Assembly (NCBI GenBank): GCA_951394405.1
Contig: OX596344.1
Coordinates: 2,294,001-2,358,000 of the forward strand
Origin: Coprinellus micaceus
Lineage: Eukaryota > Basidiomycota > Agaricomycetes > Agaricales > Psathyrellaceae
Direction: 5' to 3'
DNA: 64,000 bases
The notes beneath the pieces are model-generated. The model searched no databases and was not told the origin of the DNA. It worked only from the letters and a program-made list of their open reading frames with translations. Below are positions 20,438-29,383 of the stretch, piece by piece. A program made the position numbers and the translations under genes. How positions within the stretch are numbered: the stretch's first letter is position 1; each line of letters starts with the position of its first letter.

Positions 20438-23400
20438 AGGAGGAAAACTCGACTATCTCTCCATCGCTGTGCATCCGATCCATGCTGATAGCCGAAATAA
20501 GAAACCAAAGCATGCACATTCCCATCACGATTAATCACGACGACCAAATTATCACCACTCAGGGTTTTATTGACTGTGGAGCAGGAGGAAAATTTATTGA
20601 TGAAAAATTCGCCCAAAGAAATCAATTGCCCATCACGAAGCTTCGTTATCCCCTCGAAGCGAAGAACGTTGATGGAACGCCCAACAAATACGGAACAATT
20701 ACTCATTATGTACGACTACCTCTCACGATCGACAAGAAAACGAAGAAACACCAACTGTTAATTTGCGGCTTGGGAAAACAGACGCTAATTTTAGGTTTCC
20801 CATGGCTTCAAGACGAAAACCCTATGATCGATTGGAAACTCGGGACTCTCACTTGGCGGGATACCGAGATTAACGCCATTCCAATCGAAATTCCAAAAAT
20901 CGAAAACAATACTAGTATCAATATCGTTGACACTGATACTGAAATAGAAATCGAAGTCTACTTCTACGATGAAGACGTAGAAGAAGAATACACCCACGTT
21001 CACATCGCGAGAACCACACTATCACGCAAACTCATCCTCCCCAAATATTCTGAACTTCCTGACGAATTTGATGAATTTGATGATTTCGACGATGAGATCG
21101 AAGAGAAAACCGAAGCAGAAATCAAGGCCAAATTACCTGAAGCGTACCATGAATTTTTCGATGTGTTTAGCAAGAAAAACGCCGATAAATTCCCAGCCAG
21201 CACGAAGTATGATCATGCGATCAATGTTAAAGACACCTTCGACCCAAGAAGAATGAAACCATACATACTCTCGCCAGATCAGGAAAAGGAAGTTAAAGAC
21301 TTTCTCAAAGAAAACCTAAAATTAGGACGTATTCGACCATCCCGATCCCCAATGGGATCACCAGTATTTTTTGTGAAAAAGAAAAATGGAAAACTTCGAC
21401 TATGTCAAGACTATCGATATCTCAACGAACATACAATATCAGATGCCTATCCCATTCCCAGAATAGACGATCTTCTAAAAAGATTCCAGAAGGCGAAATA
21501 CTTTTTTAAGATTGACTTGAAATGGGGATACAATAACGTCCGAATCAAGAAAGGAGACGAATGGAAGGCAGCCTTCATGACTCAAGGTGGACTGTTTGAA
21601 CCCACAGTCATGTTCTTTGGCCTAAAGAACTCTCCGCCCACCTTCCAACGACTCATGGATGACGTCATTCACGAACACGACGAAATCGAAGAACCACCTA
21701 AAATGGAGTTAACCAGAACGAATAATGTCAGGGACATTGTTCACGTACACGAAGAATTAGAAGAAGCACCATGGGTAGAAGTATACATGGATGACGTATT
21801 AGGAGCAGGAGAAACCAAGGAACAATGCCGAAAAGAAGCCAAACGAACCTTGGCCAAACTCAGGAAAGCAGGATTACCGGCCAATATCGACAAATGCGCC
21901 TTCGAAGTAGAAGAAGTGGATTTTCTCGGATTTATCATTGGACATGGGAAAATCCGTATGGATCCAGACAAGATCAAAGGACTAACTGATTGGCCAGTTC
22001 CCACCAAACTGAAAGAACTCCGATCATTTTTAGGCTTTGGAAACTTCTATCGAAGGTTCATCAAAAACTATTCAAAAATAGCAGTACCACTACACGCTTT
22101 ACAAGGAAAGGACGTTCCATTCATCTGGTCCGACGAATGTAACACAGCCTTTAACACCCTCAAGGAGAAATTTACGTCATACCCTGTCCTACATCTCCCA
22201 GATCCGGACAAACCCTATCAAATCGAAGCAGACGCTTCTAAACACGCCTCAGGAGCCGTCCTGACTCAATTAGACGAAAATGGAGCAAGACACCCGATAT
22301 GTTTTATGTCCAAAACATTCGATAGCGCTCAAAGAAATTACGAAATATACGACAGGGAATTACTTGCCATAATTCGAGCATTAGAAGAATGGCGACCATT
22401 CATTCAAGGTTCCCCTTTCACAACCACGGTATATTCTGACCATCAGAACCTTACCTATTGGAGAAACCCACAACGACTTAGCCCTCGACAAGCAAGGGCA
22501 TGTCTCACGCTGTCAAAATACGACTTCGAATTGAAACATCAAGCTGGAACTAAGATGTTTCAATCAGACGCTCTATCAAGAAGACCGGATCTATGTCAAG
22601 ACAATGAAGACCCAAAAGAAGTCACCATGCTTCCAGAAAACTTATTCGTGAATTTGATTGACACCGCTCTTCAAGAACAAATTCTCAACTCCAACAAAAT
22701 GGAACTAGAAGCAACGGACGCTCTCAGACTCATTCTAGAAGAAGGTCCCACTGACCTCCAGAATGACTTAGAAGACTGGACCGTGGAAACCAAAGACGAT
22801 AAACACATGCTATTTCGCAAAGGGAAAGCCTATATCCCCGAAGACATCGAATTAAGACGCAAAATAGTAAAATTACATCACGACGCAGCAACGGTTGGAC
22901 ACCCTGGAGAACTAGGAACATTCAACGCCGTCAGAGAACACTATTGGTGGCCTGGAATGAGGAAATTCGTCAAAGCATACGTCAAAGGATGCGCCGAATG
23001 CCAACAGTTCAAAATCAACCGACAACCAGTAAAACCAACGTTACTTCCCATCGTTGGTCCCGAGTCAAATCGCCCATTCACTCAGCTATCAATAGATTTT
23101 ATTACCGATCTACCGATATCAAAGGGATATGACTCAATCATGGTCGTGGTAGACCATGGGCTTACGAAGGGGGTAATTTTAGAACCCTGCAACAAAACTA
23201 TTACGGCAAAACAAACAGCTGACGCATTTATCCGCCGCGTCTTTACCGATTATGGCCTACCGGATAAACTTATTTCCGATCGAGGCCCTCAATTCGCCGC
23301 CAAAACCTTCCGAGACCTTCTAGAAATGCTAAAAATAGACTCTTCGTTATCAACCGCCTTTCATCCGCAAACCGATGGAGGTACCGAACGAGTCAACCAA

Positions 23401-24126
23401 GAAATAGAAGCATATCTTTCCATCTATTGTTCTGCGAACCCATCAACTTGGAGTCAAGCTTTACCAATACTGCAGTTCGTTCACAACTCTAGAAGACATG
23501 CGGATAGAACACACACCCCATTTGAGTTGATCATGGGTACACAACCTCGTGCTCTACCGGAAGCATTCGACAAAACCAACTTCCCTGCAAACGAAGAACG
23601 GTTCAAAGACCTACAGAAGTCAAGAAACGAAGCCTTATCCGCTCACGAACTCGCACGAAGTCGCATGATAGAACGAACATCTAGAATGTGGAAGCCCTTC
23701 AAAGTCAACGACGAAGTATGGCTTGAAGCAAAGAATTTGAAGCTTCATTACCGATCAAAAAAGATGCAACCCAAACGTCTGGGACCATTCAAAGTGATAG
23801 AGATCATAGGGTCTAGGGCATACCGTCTAGAACTTCCTAGTCAATGGAAGATTCACAACGTCTTCCATATCTCGCTTCTATCACCTTTCAAGACCACCGA
23901 TACCCACGGCCCATCATATCCGCAGCCACCACCTGACGTTATCAATGGAGAAGAAGAGTATGAGGTGGAAGGAATCATCAATCACCGAGTCAAACGCAAC
24001 GGAAAAAAAGAATTTCTCATCAAGTACCTCGGGTACGATGAGAATGAGTCAAAGTGGCTAGGGGAAGACGAACTAGGAAACTGCCAAGAAATCCTGGACG
24101 AGTATAAAGAGGACAACGGTCTGTGA
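20353..24126 (+). CDS. Ty3 Pol polyprotein
   Basis: 1257 codons in a frame one base back from Gag, overlapping it by 85 bases, so expression likely needs a frameshift. Domains in order: aspartic protease (GFIDCGAGGKFID, about residue 73); reverse transcriptase (RPSRSPMGSPVFFVKKKNGK to VYMDDVL near residue 478, the catalytic Asp pair); RNase H (IEADASKHASGAVL, DRELLAI, SDHQNLTYW); integrase with the HHCC finger (HHDAATVGH, then CAECQ) and DDE residues (SIDFITDLP, LISDRGPQF, GGTERVNQEIEAYL); and a C-terminal chromodomain (VEGIINHRVKRNGKKEFLIK, YLGYDENESKWLGEDEL). All catalytic residues are present. An unusual acidic insert of about 30 residues lies between RLMDDVI and VEVYMDDVL. Confidence 0.95.
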   Translation: MSIHGRRRKGNLRKIPRTFHWKDGGFSVKEENSTISPSLCIRSMLIAEIRNQSMHIPITINHDDQIITTQGFIDCGAGGKFIDEKFAQRNQLPITKLRYPLEAKNVDGTPNKYGTITHYVRLPLTIDKKTKKHQLLICGLGKQTLILGFPWLQDENPMIDWKLGTLTWRDTEINAIPIEIPKIENNTSINIVDTDTEIEIEVYFYDEDVEEEYTHVHIARTTLSRKLILPKYSELPDEFDEFDDFDDEIEEKTEAEIKAKLPEAYHEFFDVFSKKNADKFPASTKYDHAINVKDTFDPRRMKPYILSPDQEKEVKDFLKENLKLGRIRPSRSPMGSPVFFVKKKNGKLRLCQDYRYLNEHTISDAYPIPRIDDLLKRFQKAKYFFKIDLKWGYNNVRIKKGDEWKAAFMTQGGLFEPTVMFFGLKNSPPTFQRLMDDVIHEHDEIEEPPKMELTRTNNVRDIVHVHEELEEAPWVEVYMDDVLGAGETKEQCRKEAKRTLAKLRKAGLPANIDKCAFEVEEVDFLGFIIGHGKIRMDPDKIKGLTDWPVPTKLKELRSFLGFGNFYRRFIKNYSKIAVPLHALQGKDVPFIWSDECNTAFNTLKEKFTSYPVLHLPDPDKPYQIEADASKHASGAVLTQLDENGARHPICFMSKTFDSAQRNYEIYDRELLAIIRALEEWRPFIQGSPFTTTVYSDHQNLTYWRNPQRLSPRQARACLTLSKYDFELKHQAGTKMFQSDALSRRPDLCQDNEDPKEVTMLPENLFVNLIDTALQEQILNSNKMELEATDALRLILEEGPTDLQNDLEDWTVETKDDKHMLFRKGKAYIPEDIELRRKIVKLHHDAATVGHPGELGTFNAVREHYWWPGMRKFVKAYVKGCAECQQFKINRQPVKPTLLPIVGPESNRPFTQLSIDFITDLPISKGYDSIMVVVDHGLTKGVILEPCNKTITAKQTADAFIRRVFTDYGLPDKLISDRGPQFAAKTFRDLLEMLKIDSSLSTAFHPQTDGGTERVNQEIEAYLSIYCSANPSTWSQALPILQFVHNSRRHADRTHTPFELIMGTQPRALPEAFDKTNFPANEERFKDLQKSRNEALSAHELARSRMIERTSRMWKPFKVNDEVWLEAKNLKLHYRSKKMQPKRLGPFKVIEIIGSRAYRLELPSQWKIHNVFHISLLSPFKTTDTHGPSYPQPPPDVINGEEEYEVEGIINHRVKRNGKKEFLIKYLGYDENESKWLGEDELGNCQEILDEYKEDNGL

Positions 24127-24212
24127 CTCTAAACTCCAGCCAGTTCATCCTGTCTACCCCACTCCACCACCCAAAGCCAATTCCGTTCCACAACATATTT
24201 TCTTTTCTCAAA

Positions 24213-25130
24213 ATGTTCAACTCTACCTCCACCACTGCCTACGAGACCGCCCCCAACAACTTCGATATCATCATCGGAACCGTCGTCCCCAACACCTACG
24301 ACATTCCCAACAGGCCTGCTCCATCCGCCGACTATGGCTACGCTGTCGCCCCCGACGTGGTCATGCTCCCCAAGCGCGCTTTCCCCACCAACCTCAACGA
24401 CTGCGACCTTCGCACCGCCTTCACCCCTGCCGAAATATACGTCGCCGAGGCGAAGATTAGGGAGATGAGGACGGTGAAGGACGTTATCAAACAGACGGGA
24501 CCAACGGGGGTTTTGTTCGGTGCCGCCAAATACAACAACCCCGACGCCCACTGGAGCCACGTTCTGGAGGAGATTGAGAATGCAGAGAGATGGGAGGAGG
24601 AGATCAAGGAGATCAAGGCGGCGGCGTTCGAGGCTGCGGGGAAGGTCCCCCAGTCATTCTTGAACGTTTTGGAGATGAAGTTGATGGGTGCCGAAACCAG
24701 GAGGAAGTTCGCCACCAACACCATCGAAACAAACATCGACGAAGTCCGAGCCGCCGTCCGTCGCGCCCACCTCCTCCTTCGAGAATTCGATTTTCGCAAC
24801 CTCACCTACGGCCAAGTGAAGATGTACAGCCTCACCAAGGAAGACAAGTTCAAGCGCAGGTTGGCCACCTGCACGGCCTGCAAACAACCCGGCCACTGGC
24901 AGGTCGACCACACTAAGTGGACTTGCATCCACTGCAAGAAAACCGCGGCCGGCCACTATCCCTTCGACTGCCCCCAGAAGCCCAAGAAGCTTCGCTGCTC
25001 CAACCGCATCCGCAACCGAAACAACAAGAAGAAGGAGGAGAAGGTTGAGATCGATACGGAATGGAAGTACGAGACAGGATGGGGAGATGATGGGAACTGG
25101 GGACCCGAGTACCCCTCTGGTTCAGTTTGA
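24213..25130 (+). CDS. Extra ORF of the Ty3 element with two zinc-knuckle-like motifs
   Basis: 305 codons from ATG 24213 to TGA at 25128-25130, lying between Pol and the 3' LTR, sense strand. The frame is open from the Pol stop but the first ATG is 24213. The N-terminal part (TAFTPAEIYVAEAKIREM, then EEIENAERWEEEIKEI) is helical and charged. Near residues 233-267 are CTACKQPGHWQVDH (C-x2-C-x4-H-x4-H) and CIHCKKTAAGHYPFDC (C-x2-C-x6-H-x4-C), followed by a basic tail (RCSNRIRNRNNKKKEEK). Codons mostly end in C or G, unlike the A-rich Gag and Pol, which suggests separate origin. It could be a second nucleic-acid-binding protein or a captured cellular gene. Function unknown. Confidence 0.75.
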   Translation: MFNSTSTTAYETAPNNFDIIIGTVVPNTYDIPNRPAPSADYGYAVAPDVVMLPKRAFPTNLNDCDLRTAFTPAEIYVAEAKIREMRTVKDVIKQTGPTGVLFGAAKYNNPDAHWSHVLEEIENAERWEEEIKEIKAAAFEAAGKVPQSFLNVLEMKLMGAETRRKFATNTIETNIDEVRAAVRRAHLLLREFDFRNLTYGQVKMYSLTKEDKFKRRLATCTACKQPGHWQVDHTKWTCIHCKKTAAGHYPFDCPQKPKKLRCSNRIRNRNNKKKEEKVEIDTEWKYETGWGDDGNWGPEYPSGSV

Positions 25131-25150
25131 ATCAGAGCTTCAAAGTTTGT

Positions 25151-25161
25151 GATGGGGGTAA
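25151..25161 (+). promoter_or_regulatory. Polypurine tract of the Ty3 element
   Basis: GATGGGGGTAA ends directly before the 3' LTR, the expected place for the plus-strand primer of reverse transcription. Position and composition only. Confidence 0.5.
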
Positions 25162-25759
25162 TGTTACGCTTCGCTTCACATGTCTTGTAATATGCACTAT
25201 ATCTTTATCTTTTGTCTAGGACTTATTCTTTTTCTTTTGGCAAACCTCTTTTGTATTATTATTTGTGTTTTGGTTAAAGTAGTTGACTCTCGTTGACTTG
25301 TTATGACGTTTATTGAGTCACTTTATTTATGACTCATACTCGATTCATACTTAGTCTGTTCTGACTAAGTATGACTAGTCTTTGACTGTAATCGACTCTT
25401 AAGTTATATTGACTTGTAGTTATAGTGACTCATAGCGACTAGTATTCATGGGTATATAAACCCTTTAGATTAGACCCATGTACTTTAGCTTGTTATACTT
25501 TTCCCCCGTTATCGAATAGTGCCTTGTGCCAAAACCAAAAGACAACTAAGAGCAAGCCAATTAAGCCAATAAGACAACGACCAACGCCTAAGTCCAAGCG
25601 AGCTATCGTCAACATAGTTCTTGGTAGTATCAGATACAACGATCGTCAACATCGTACTCGATACCTAAGTTGAGTAATCATTACATCATTGACCATTGAC
25701 CTGCCCAGAGTCGACCAATTGTCGGACACTTGTCCAACTCCCTCATCGAGGTCGTAACA
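25162..25759 (+). repeat. Ty3 3' LTR
   Basis: 598 bases, the same as the 5' LTR except for G at 25586 where the 5' copy has A (18439). Confidence 0.95.
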
Positions 25760-25764
25760 GCGGT

Positions 25765-26290
25765 GACATGGTGTTTGCGTGGATCGACGCCCGCAGCCGG
25801 GGGGGGGGGGGGGGGGGGGGCGACGTCATTCGATGGGTGGTGTTTGGTAGGGGCGACGTTGGCGGTTGGGTGACGTGGGGTGAGGAGGGACGACGTACGA
25901 CATTTGACGTTGTGGGGGGATGGACGTGGCATTCGGGGACGGGGAGGGGAGAGGGAGGGGCACGGTCAGCGGGGTGTGGTGAGCGCGGTGATGCGGGGAG
26001 GGACTTACTGGGTTGTTTGACCACCCCTGGTGGCACGGCGCTGAGCCCGGGAGTGATCCCTGGTGGGGGTTCAAACTCAGGGCTCGGGCGTGAGGGCTAT
26101 TCGGTGTGAATGGAGGCGGGTGGACGGGCGTTGCTTGGGAAGAGACGGCGCTGGGTGGCTTTGGGGTGGTAGATGGTGCGGCTGGATGGTGGTGACAATG
26201 ACAACGACAGCAAGGGTCAGGGCGATGACGGTGAGAGAAGAGCCAGGATGGTTGAGGCTGCGAGGCCAGCCACGTCACACGCACGAGGGA
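25765..26290. repeat. GC-rich degenerate minisatellite, right part, with a run of 22 G
   Basis: Continues the array seen at 17520-18014, with the same GGTGAC, GTTTG and GACGT words. A run of 22 G lies at 25799-25820, 40 bases from the Ty3 edge. At 26270-26305 the words CACGTCAC and GTGACGTG form a small inverted pair. The long frames here come from the repeat and show no domain. Confidence 0.55.
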
Positions 26291-26350
26291 CCCACGTGAC
26301 GTGCGATCGGCAGGTCTATATGGTCACTTGATCCCTTGGCCCTATATTGA

Positions 26351-26421
26351 GCCCTTGTGGTCTAGCGGTAATAATAGTTAGCACTGTTGTGCTGGTCTAA
26401 GGTTCAATCCATGTCTGTGCC
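26351..26421 (+). other. tRNA-like or SINE-head remnant
   Basis: An A-box-like TGGTCTAGCGG at 26358-26368 and a B-box-like GGTTCAATCC at 26401-26410 are spaced as in a tRNA gene, and T runs follow (26423-26447). The acceptor and T stems do not pair well, so this is not a working tRNA. It may be a tRNA pseudogene or the head of a tRNA-derived SINE. Confidence 0.4.
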
Positions 26422-26504
26422 AATTTTTCTAATTCTTTTTTTTTACTTGATATAAGTACTATATGAGGATGATAGTGTCATATATATGTGCAAGTAATGT
26501 TTCC

Positions 26505-26781
26505 AGTGGAATTCCACTGGACTTAAGCACTGCACTGGATGTCCAGTGGAAGTCCATTATGGCCTGTCTAGTAGTCCTCCTGGACATCCAGTGGACTGTG
26601 TTTCCAGTGGATGTCCAGTGGACTTGTCATTTGGGTGCAACTGGACATCTACTGGACTATAATTTGACCTCAACTGGACTGCCAGTGAACCAAATGAGGG
26701 CAAAAATTAGGCAAAAAGTCCAGTGGATGTCCAGTGGATGTCCACTGGAATCCTGCAGAACTTATGGGGGAGTGTAAAGTA
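26505..26781 (-). repeat. Right terminal region with CCAGTGG arrays
   Basis: Mirror image of 10335-10720: arrays of CCAGTGGATGTCCAGTGG and related words ending in GGGGGAGTGTAAAGTA at 26781. Its last 47 bases are the inverted match of the start at 10335. It abuts the Copia LTR copy B, separated only by about seven bases. Confidence 0.75.
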
Positions 26782-26788
26782 CTCCCGC

Positions 26789-27909
26789 TGTCACTTTTAG
26801 TACCGGTTACTGAAAGTGTTTGGATGGAGGGAGTGCTACTGTTGTGTCGTTTCCCCAGTCCAACCAAATCAGGCCTCTCAAAGAAGGATCGCTACTCTAA
26901 TTCGGCAGACGGTAAGTGTCTGCGTACTTCCTGATAGCTTCCTTCCCGTAGTGGGAACACTTGCCGCAGGATAGAAGGTGGTAATGGAAGTTGATATGTT
27001 CTCCTGAGTATCAGGAGTGGTAGTGGAATGTAAGTAGTGAAACGTAAATAGTGAAAGTGAAGATAGTGAAAATGTGAAGGGAGATAGGCTTCAGGTGGAG
27101 ATATCACACGAGAAGAGGCTGTAGGCGATGGGCAATTAGTGATGGTCAAGGGTATTGGAAACCCGCCGGGTTTGCGGGTAGGGTATGCGCGGGTACGGGT
27201 ACGGGTAGACGTCCGCATACCCGTGGCGTTTAAAACGAGCTCAAGAACGTCCAAAACGGACGAAAACTCGGCGGGTTATGAGTGATTTATTCAATTCACT
27301 CATATCTCCACCATTTCTGATTCGTTTTGGGTGTTCTTGGGCTCTTTCGACGCGGGAAACCCGCCGGGTTTCGGGTAAGGGTTCCCACGGGTACGGGTAC
27401 GGGTGGCTGCGCCGCTACCCGCGGGTTACCCGTGACCATCACTATGGGCAATCGAGGGGCAGTGGAGCGGTTGCCACGGTGTCTGATAACAGATGGCGTG
27501 ATCAGAGGAGCCCGGGGCTCATAACTTGTAGAACAATGCAAGTATGACCCACTGTAAGTGGGGAGAGTTCGATGTTAGATTGAAAACAAGTAGGGTATAC
27601 AAGATATGCATCTGTAAGTGGGGAGAGTTCAATGGGGACTCACCCACTTACAGTGTGGACTATATACTGTGGAGAACAATGGATAACCTATATGCAGAAC
27701 AATAGGAAAGAACAATAGATGTTCCATAAGTAGAGAACAATAGCAGTGAATGGAGATAAGGTGGAGATAAGAGAACAATAAGTGCGAGTATAATGGGAAT
27801 AATACAAGGTGGTGGTTGTTCTCTGTAGAACAATAGAAGATAAGTAAAACATTCAAAATAGAGGTATTCTTTGTAGAGATAGAGTTGACATGAGCATTGT
27901 CTTCCAACA
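26789..27909 (-). repeat. Copia LTR copy B, split by a MITE
   Basis: Same LTR and orientation as copy A. Its length is 1121 bases, or 805 after removing the MITE (27137-27444) and one copy of its duplication. The five bases beyond its low end (CCCGC) also match copy A's leader, and then similarity stops at the CCAGTGG element. So this is probably an element cut just inside its leader rather than a clean solo LTR. At least thirteen CpG sites of copy A read TG or CA here, while only about two go the other way. The high end lies 28 bases from the stop of the F-box gene. Confidence 0.8.
27137..27444. mobile_element. hAT-type MITE (308 bases) with perfect target duplication
   Basis: Perfect 12-base inverted ends TAGTGATGGTCA / TGACCATCACTA fit the hAT rule YARNG. 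The 8-base duplication TGGGCAAT is exact on both sides (27129-27136 and 27445-27452). Copy A of the LTR has the empty site. Inside, both arms carry GGGTACGGGTACGGGT and CCCGCCGGGTTT words; no coding capacity. Confidence 0.95.
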
Positions 27910-27937
27910 CAACAACGTGCTGATAACACCAGAAGAA

Positions 27938-29215
27938 TCACACTGCATACAGACGGACTCCAACATCATCTGTTGACCTAACCCCATCCGTGTTTTTGTT
28001 GCGAAAGGCCTCTACAAACTGTGCGAACCACTCTGAATGCACGTAATCGGGTGTTACGCCTCCTTTAGCCACAAACAATACGGTCTTGAGTGCCGGGAAG
28101 TCACCCCGGAGAATGCAGTTGAGGATAGTCTGCATGGAAGCCTGGTATCCATTCGGCTCAGTGATTTCAATCTTGTGAAGTACAATCTCCGCATCACAAA
28201 GGGTAGGGTGTGACCCTGTGATGGGCTGTGCGGCATTGATCCCATTCCAGTCTTTAAAGAACCAGCAAGCATGGCGTAATTGTGGACAAAGGTTCATGAA
28301 CTGTGGGATGTCGAAGTCCCAGGAATGTAGTGACCAATCATTTGGGGGGAGGGATAGCAAAGAATCAAGCTGGGGCCCATATTTCTCGAGGAAAGAAACA
28401 GATGACAAACAGTTCTCCATCAAGTGCACTGTGGTGAGGTTTGGCAGGGCATCGGATGCAGTGAGCATAGATAGGAACGATGCCAGTGCACGCTCCTGGT
28501 GGTCGGTCTGCATGATCCAATATGATGCGCCGAGGGAGAGGGATTGTAGGGATGAACAAGTACAAAGAGGGGTACGGCCTTCCCAGTTCTCCAAAACGGT
28601 AGCATCATCAGAAGCCAGACCAGAAATCCGAAGGGCCTCCAAACTGGGCTTGGCATTGAGGAGATCCAATATGTGGTCGAGTGAAGGGTATTCCCATTCA
28701 GCGTCAAACTGTACGTGGCAAAGGAGAGGACAGAACCGACACAAGGCCTGGACGACGTGCTCTGGGTTGGTCCCCTGAACGGGTGTGATGCAACTCGAGT
28801 AGTTGTGGTGGAGGAAGATCCAAAGGTTAGGCATGTGGCACAACACGTCAAGGATGGTGGGGAGGTGGTACAGCTCAGTGACACATAGTTCAACACGCCA
28901 GGTGTATTGTCCATAGGTACTGGCAAACTGGGCAACCTGGGCAAGGGAGGTAGGGGAACATACAACAACATATCTCCACAGAATTCCAATGGCCATGCCG
29001 TAAAATCGTCTACTGAGAGGGATGAAGGCGAGGGTGAAGTTAGAGATGGCCAGTGGCATTGGATTGTGTCTCGCGGCAACAACTGTATACTCAATGTCAC
29101 TGGAGAAGAGACCAATGTCATGCACGCACAGGCTGAGAATGATGCACCAGACATCGTCGGGCAAGCCCTGGAGAGTGGCGAGGTCGCCAGAATCAGAATG
29201 GGTGGGAGACGACAT
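27938..29215 (-). CDS. F-box-like / leucine-rich protein
   Basis: A single 425-codon frame from ATG 29215. Residues 15-65 form an F-box-like segment (LQGLPDDVWCIILSLC, later LAFIPLSRRFYGMAIGILWR). The rest has irregular leucine-rich repeats (LPTILDVLCHMPNLWIF, SLEALRISGLA, LPNLTTVHLMENCLSSVSF). Such proteins usually link SCF ubiquitin ligases to their targets; here that is inferred from the fold only. The stop lies 28 bases from the Copia LTR, so the LTR insertion may have shortened the C-terminus or replaced the 3' untranslated region. Confidence 0.65.
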   Translation of the reverse strand: MSSPTHSDSGDLATLQGLPDDVWCIILSLCVHDIGLFSSDIEYTVVAARHNPMPLAISNFTLAFIPLSRRFYGMAIGILWRYVVVCSPTSLAQVAQFASTYGQYTWRVELCVTELYHLPTILDVLCHMPNLWIFLHHNYSSCITPVQGTNPEHVVQALCRFCPLLCHVQFDAEWEYPSLDHILDLLNAKPSLEALRISGLASDDATVLENWEGRTPLCTCSSLQSLSLGASYWIMQTDHQERALASFLSMLTASDALPNLTTVHLMENCLSSVSFLEKYGPQLDSLLSLPPNDWSLHSWDFDIPQFMNLCPQLRHACWFFKDWNGINAAQPITGSHPTLCDAEIVLHKIEITEPNGYQASMQTILNCILRGDFPALKTVLFVAKGGVTPDYVHSEWFAQFVEAFRNKNTDGVRSTDDVGVRLYAV

Positions 29216-29383
29216 GACACAGAGAACAAGGGGGAAATCAGCCAGTTTTTATAAAGTAAGCTGTATAGGAGAGAATTGAATTAGGGGATAATTAAATAGG
29301 AAACACAAAGGAGGTCAGGCACGAACATCACAGTTGAGGTGGAGAAAGGGGTCAAGCAAAGCAAAACAGGTACATGTAGAACT

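Larger units (their letters stand above)
18015..25759 (+). mobile_element. Complete Ty3 (Metaviridae, chromodomain) retrotransposon
   Basis: 7745 bases between the outer LTR edges. Both LTRs are 598 bases, start TGTTACG and end GTAACA, and by my reading differ at a single base (A at 18439, G at 25586). The 5-base duplication GCGGT flanks the element (18010-18014 and 25760-25764). Inside are Gag, a full Pol with protease, reverse transcriptase, RNase H, integrase and chromodomain, and an extra ORF before the 3' LTR. No stops interrupt the frames. The near-identical LTRs mean a very recent insertion, in strong contrast to the decayed elements around it. Confidence 0.95.

Noticed and set aside
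24129..24956. Minus-strand frames opposite the extra Ty3 ORF
   Set aside because: Shadows of the G/C-ending codons of the sense ORF, which has zinc-knuckle motifs and a clean stop.
25696..26284. Overlapping long frames on both strands right of the Ty3 element
   Set aside because: They cross the LTR edge or lie in the repeat and G run; composition explains them.
26351..26421. A functional tRNA gene
   Set aside because: Acceptor and T stems do not pair, although box-like words are present.
26789..27909. Clean solo LTR formed by recombination
   Set aside because: No matching 5-base duplication at its two sides, and a few leader bases remain at the low end, so truncation fits better.
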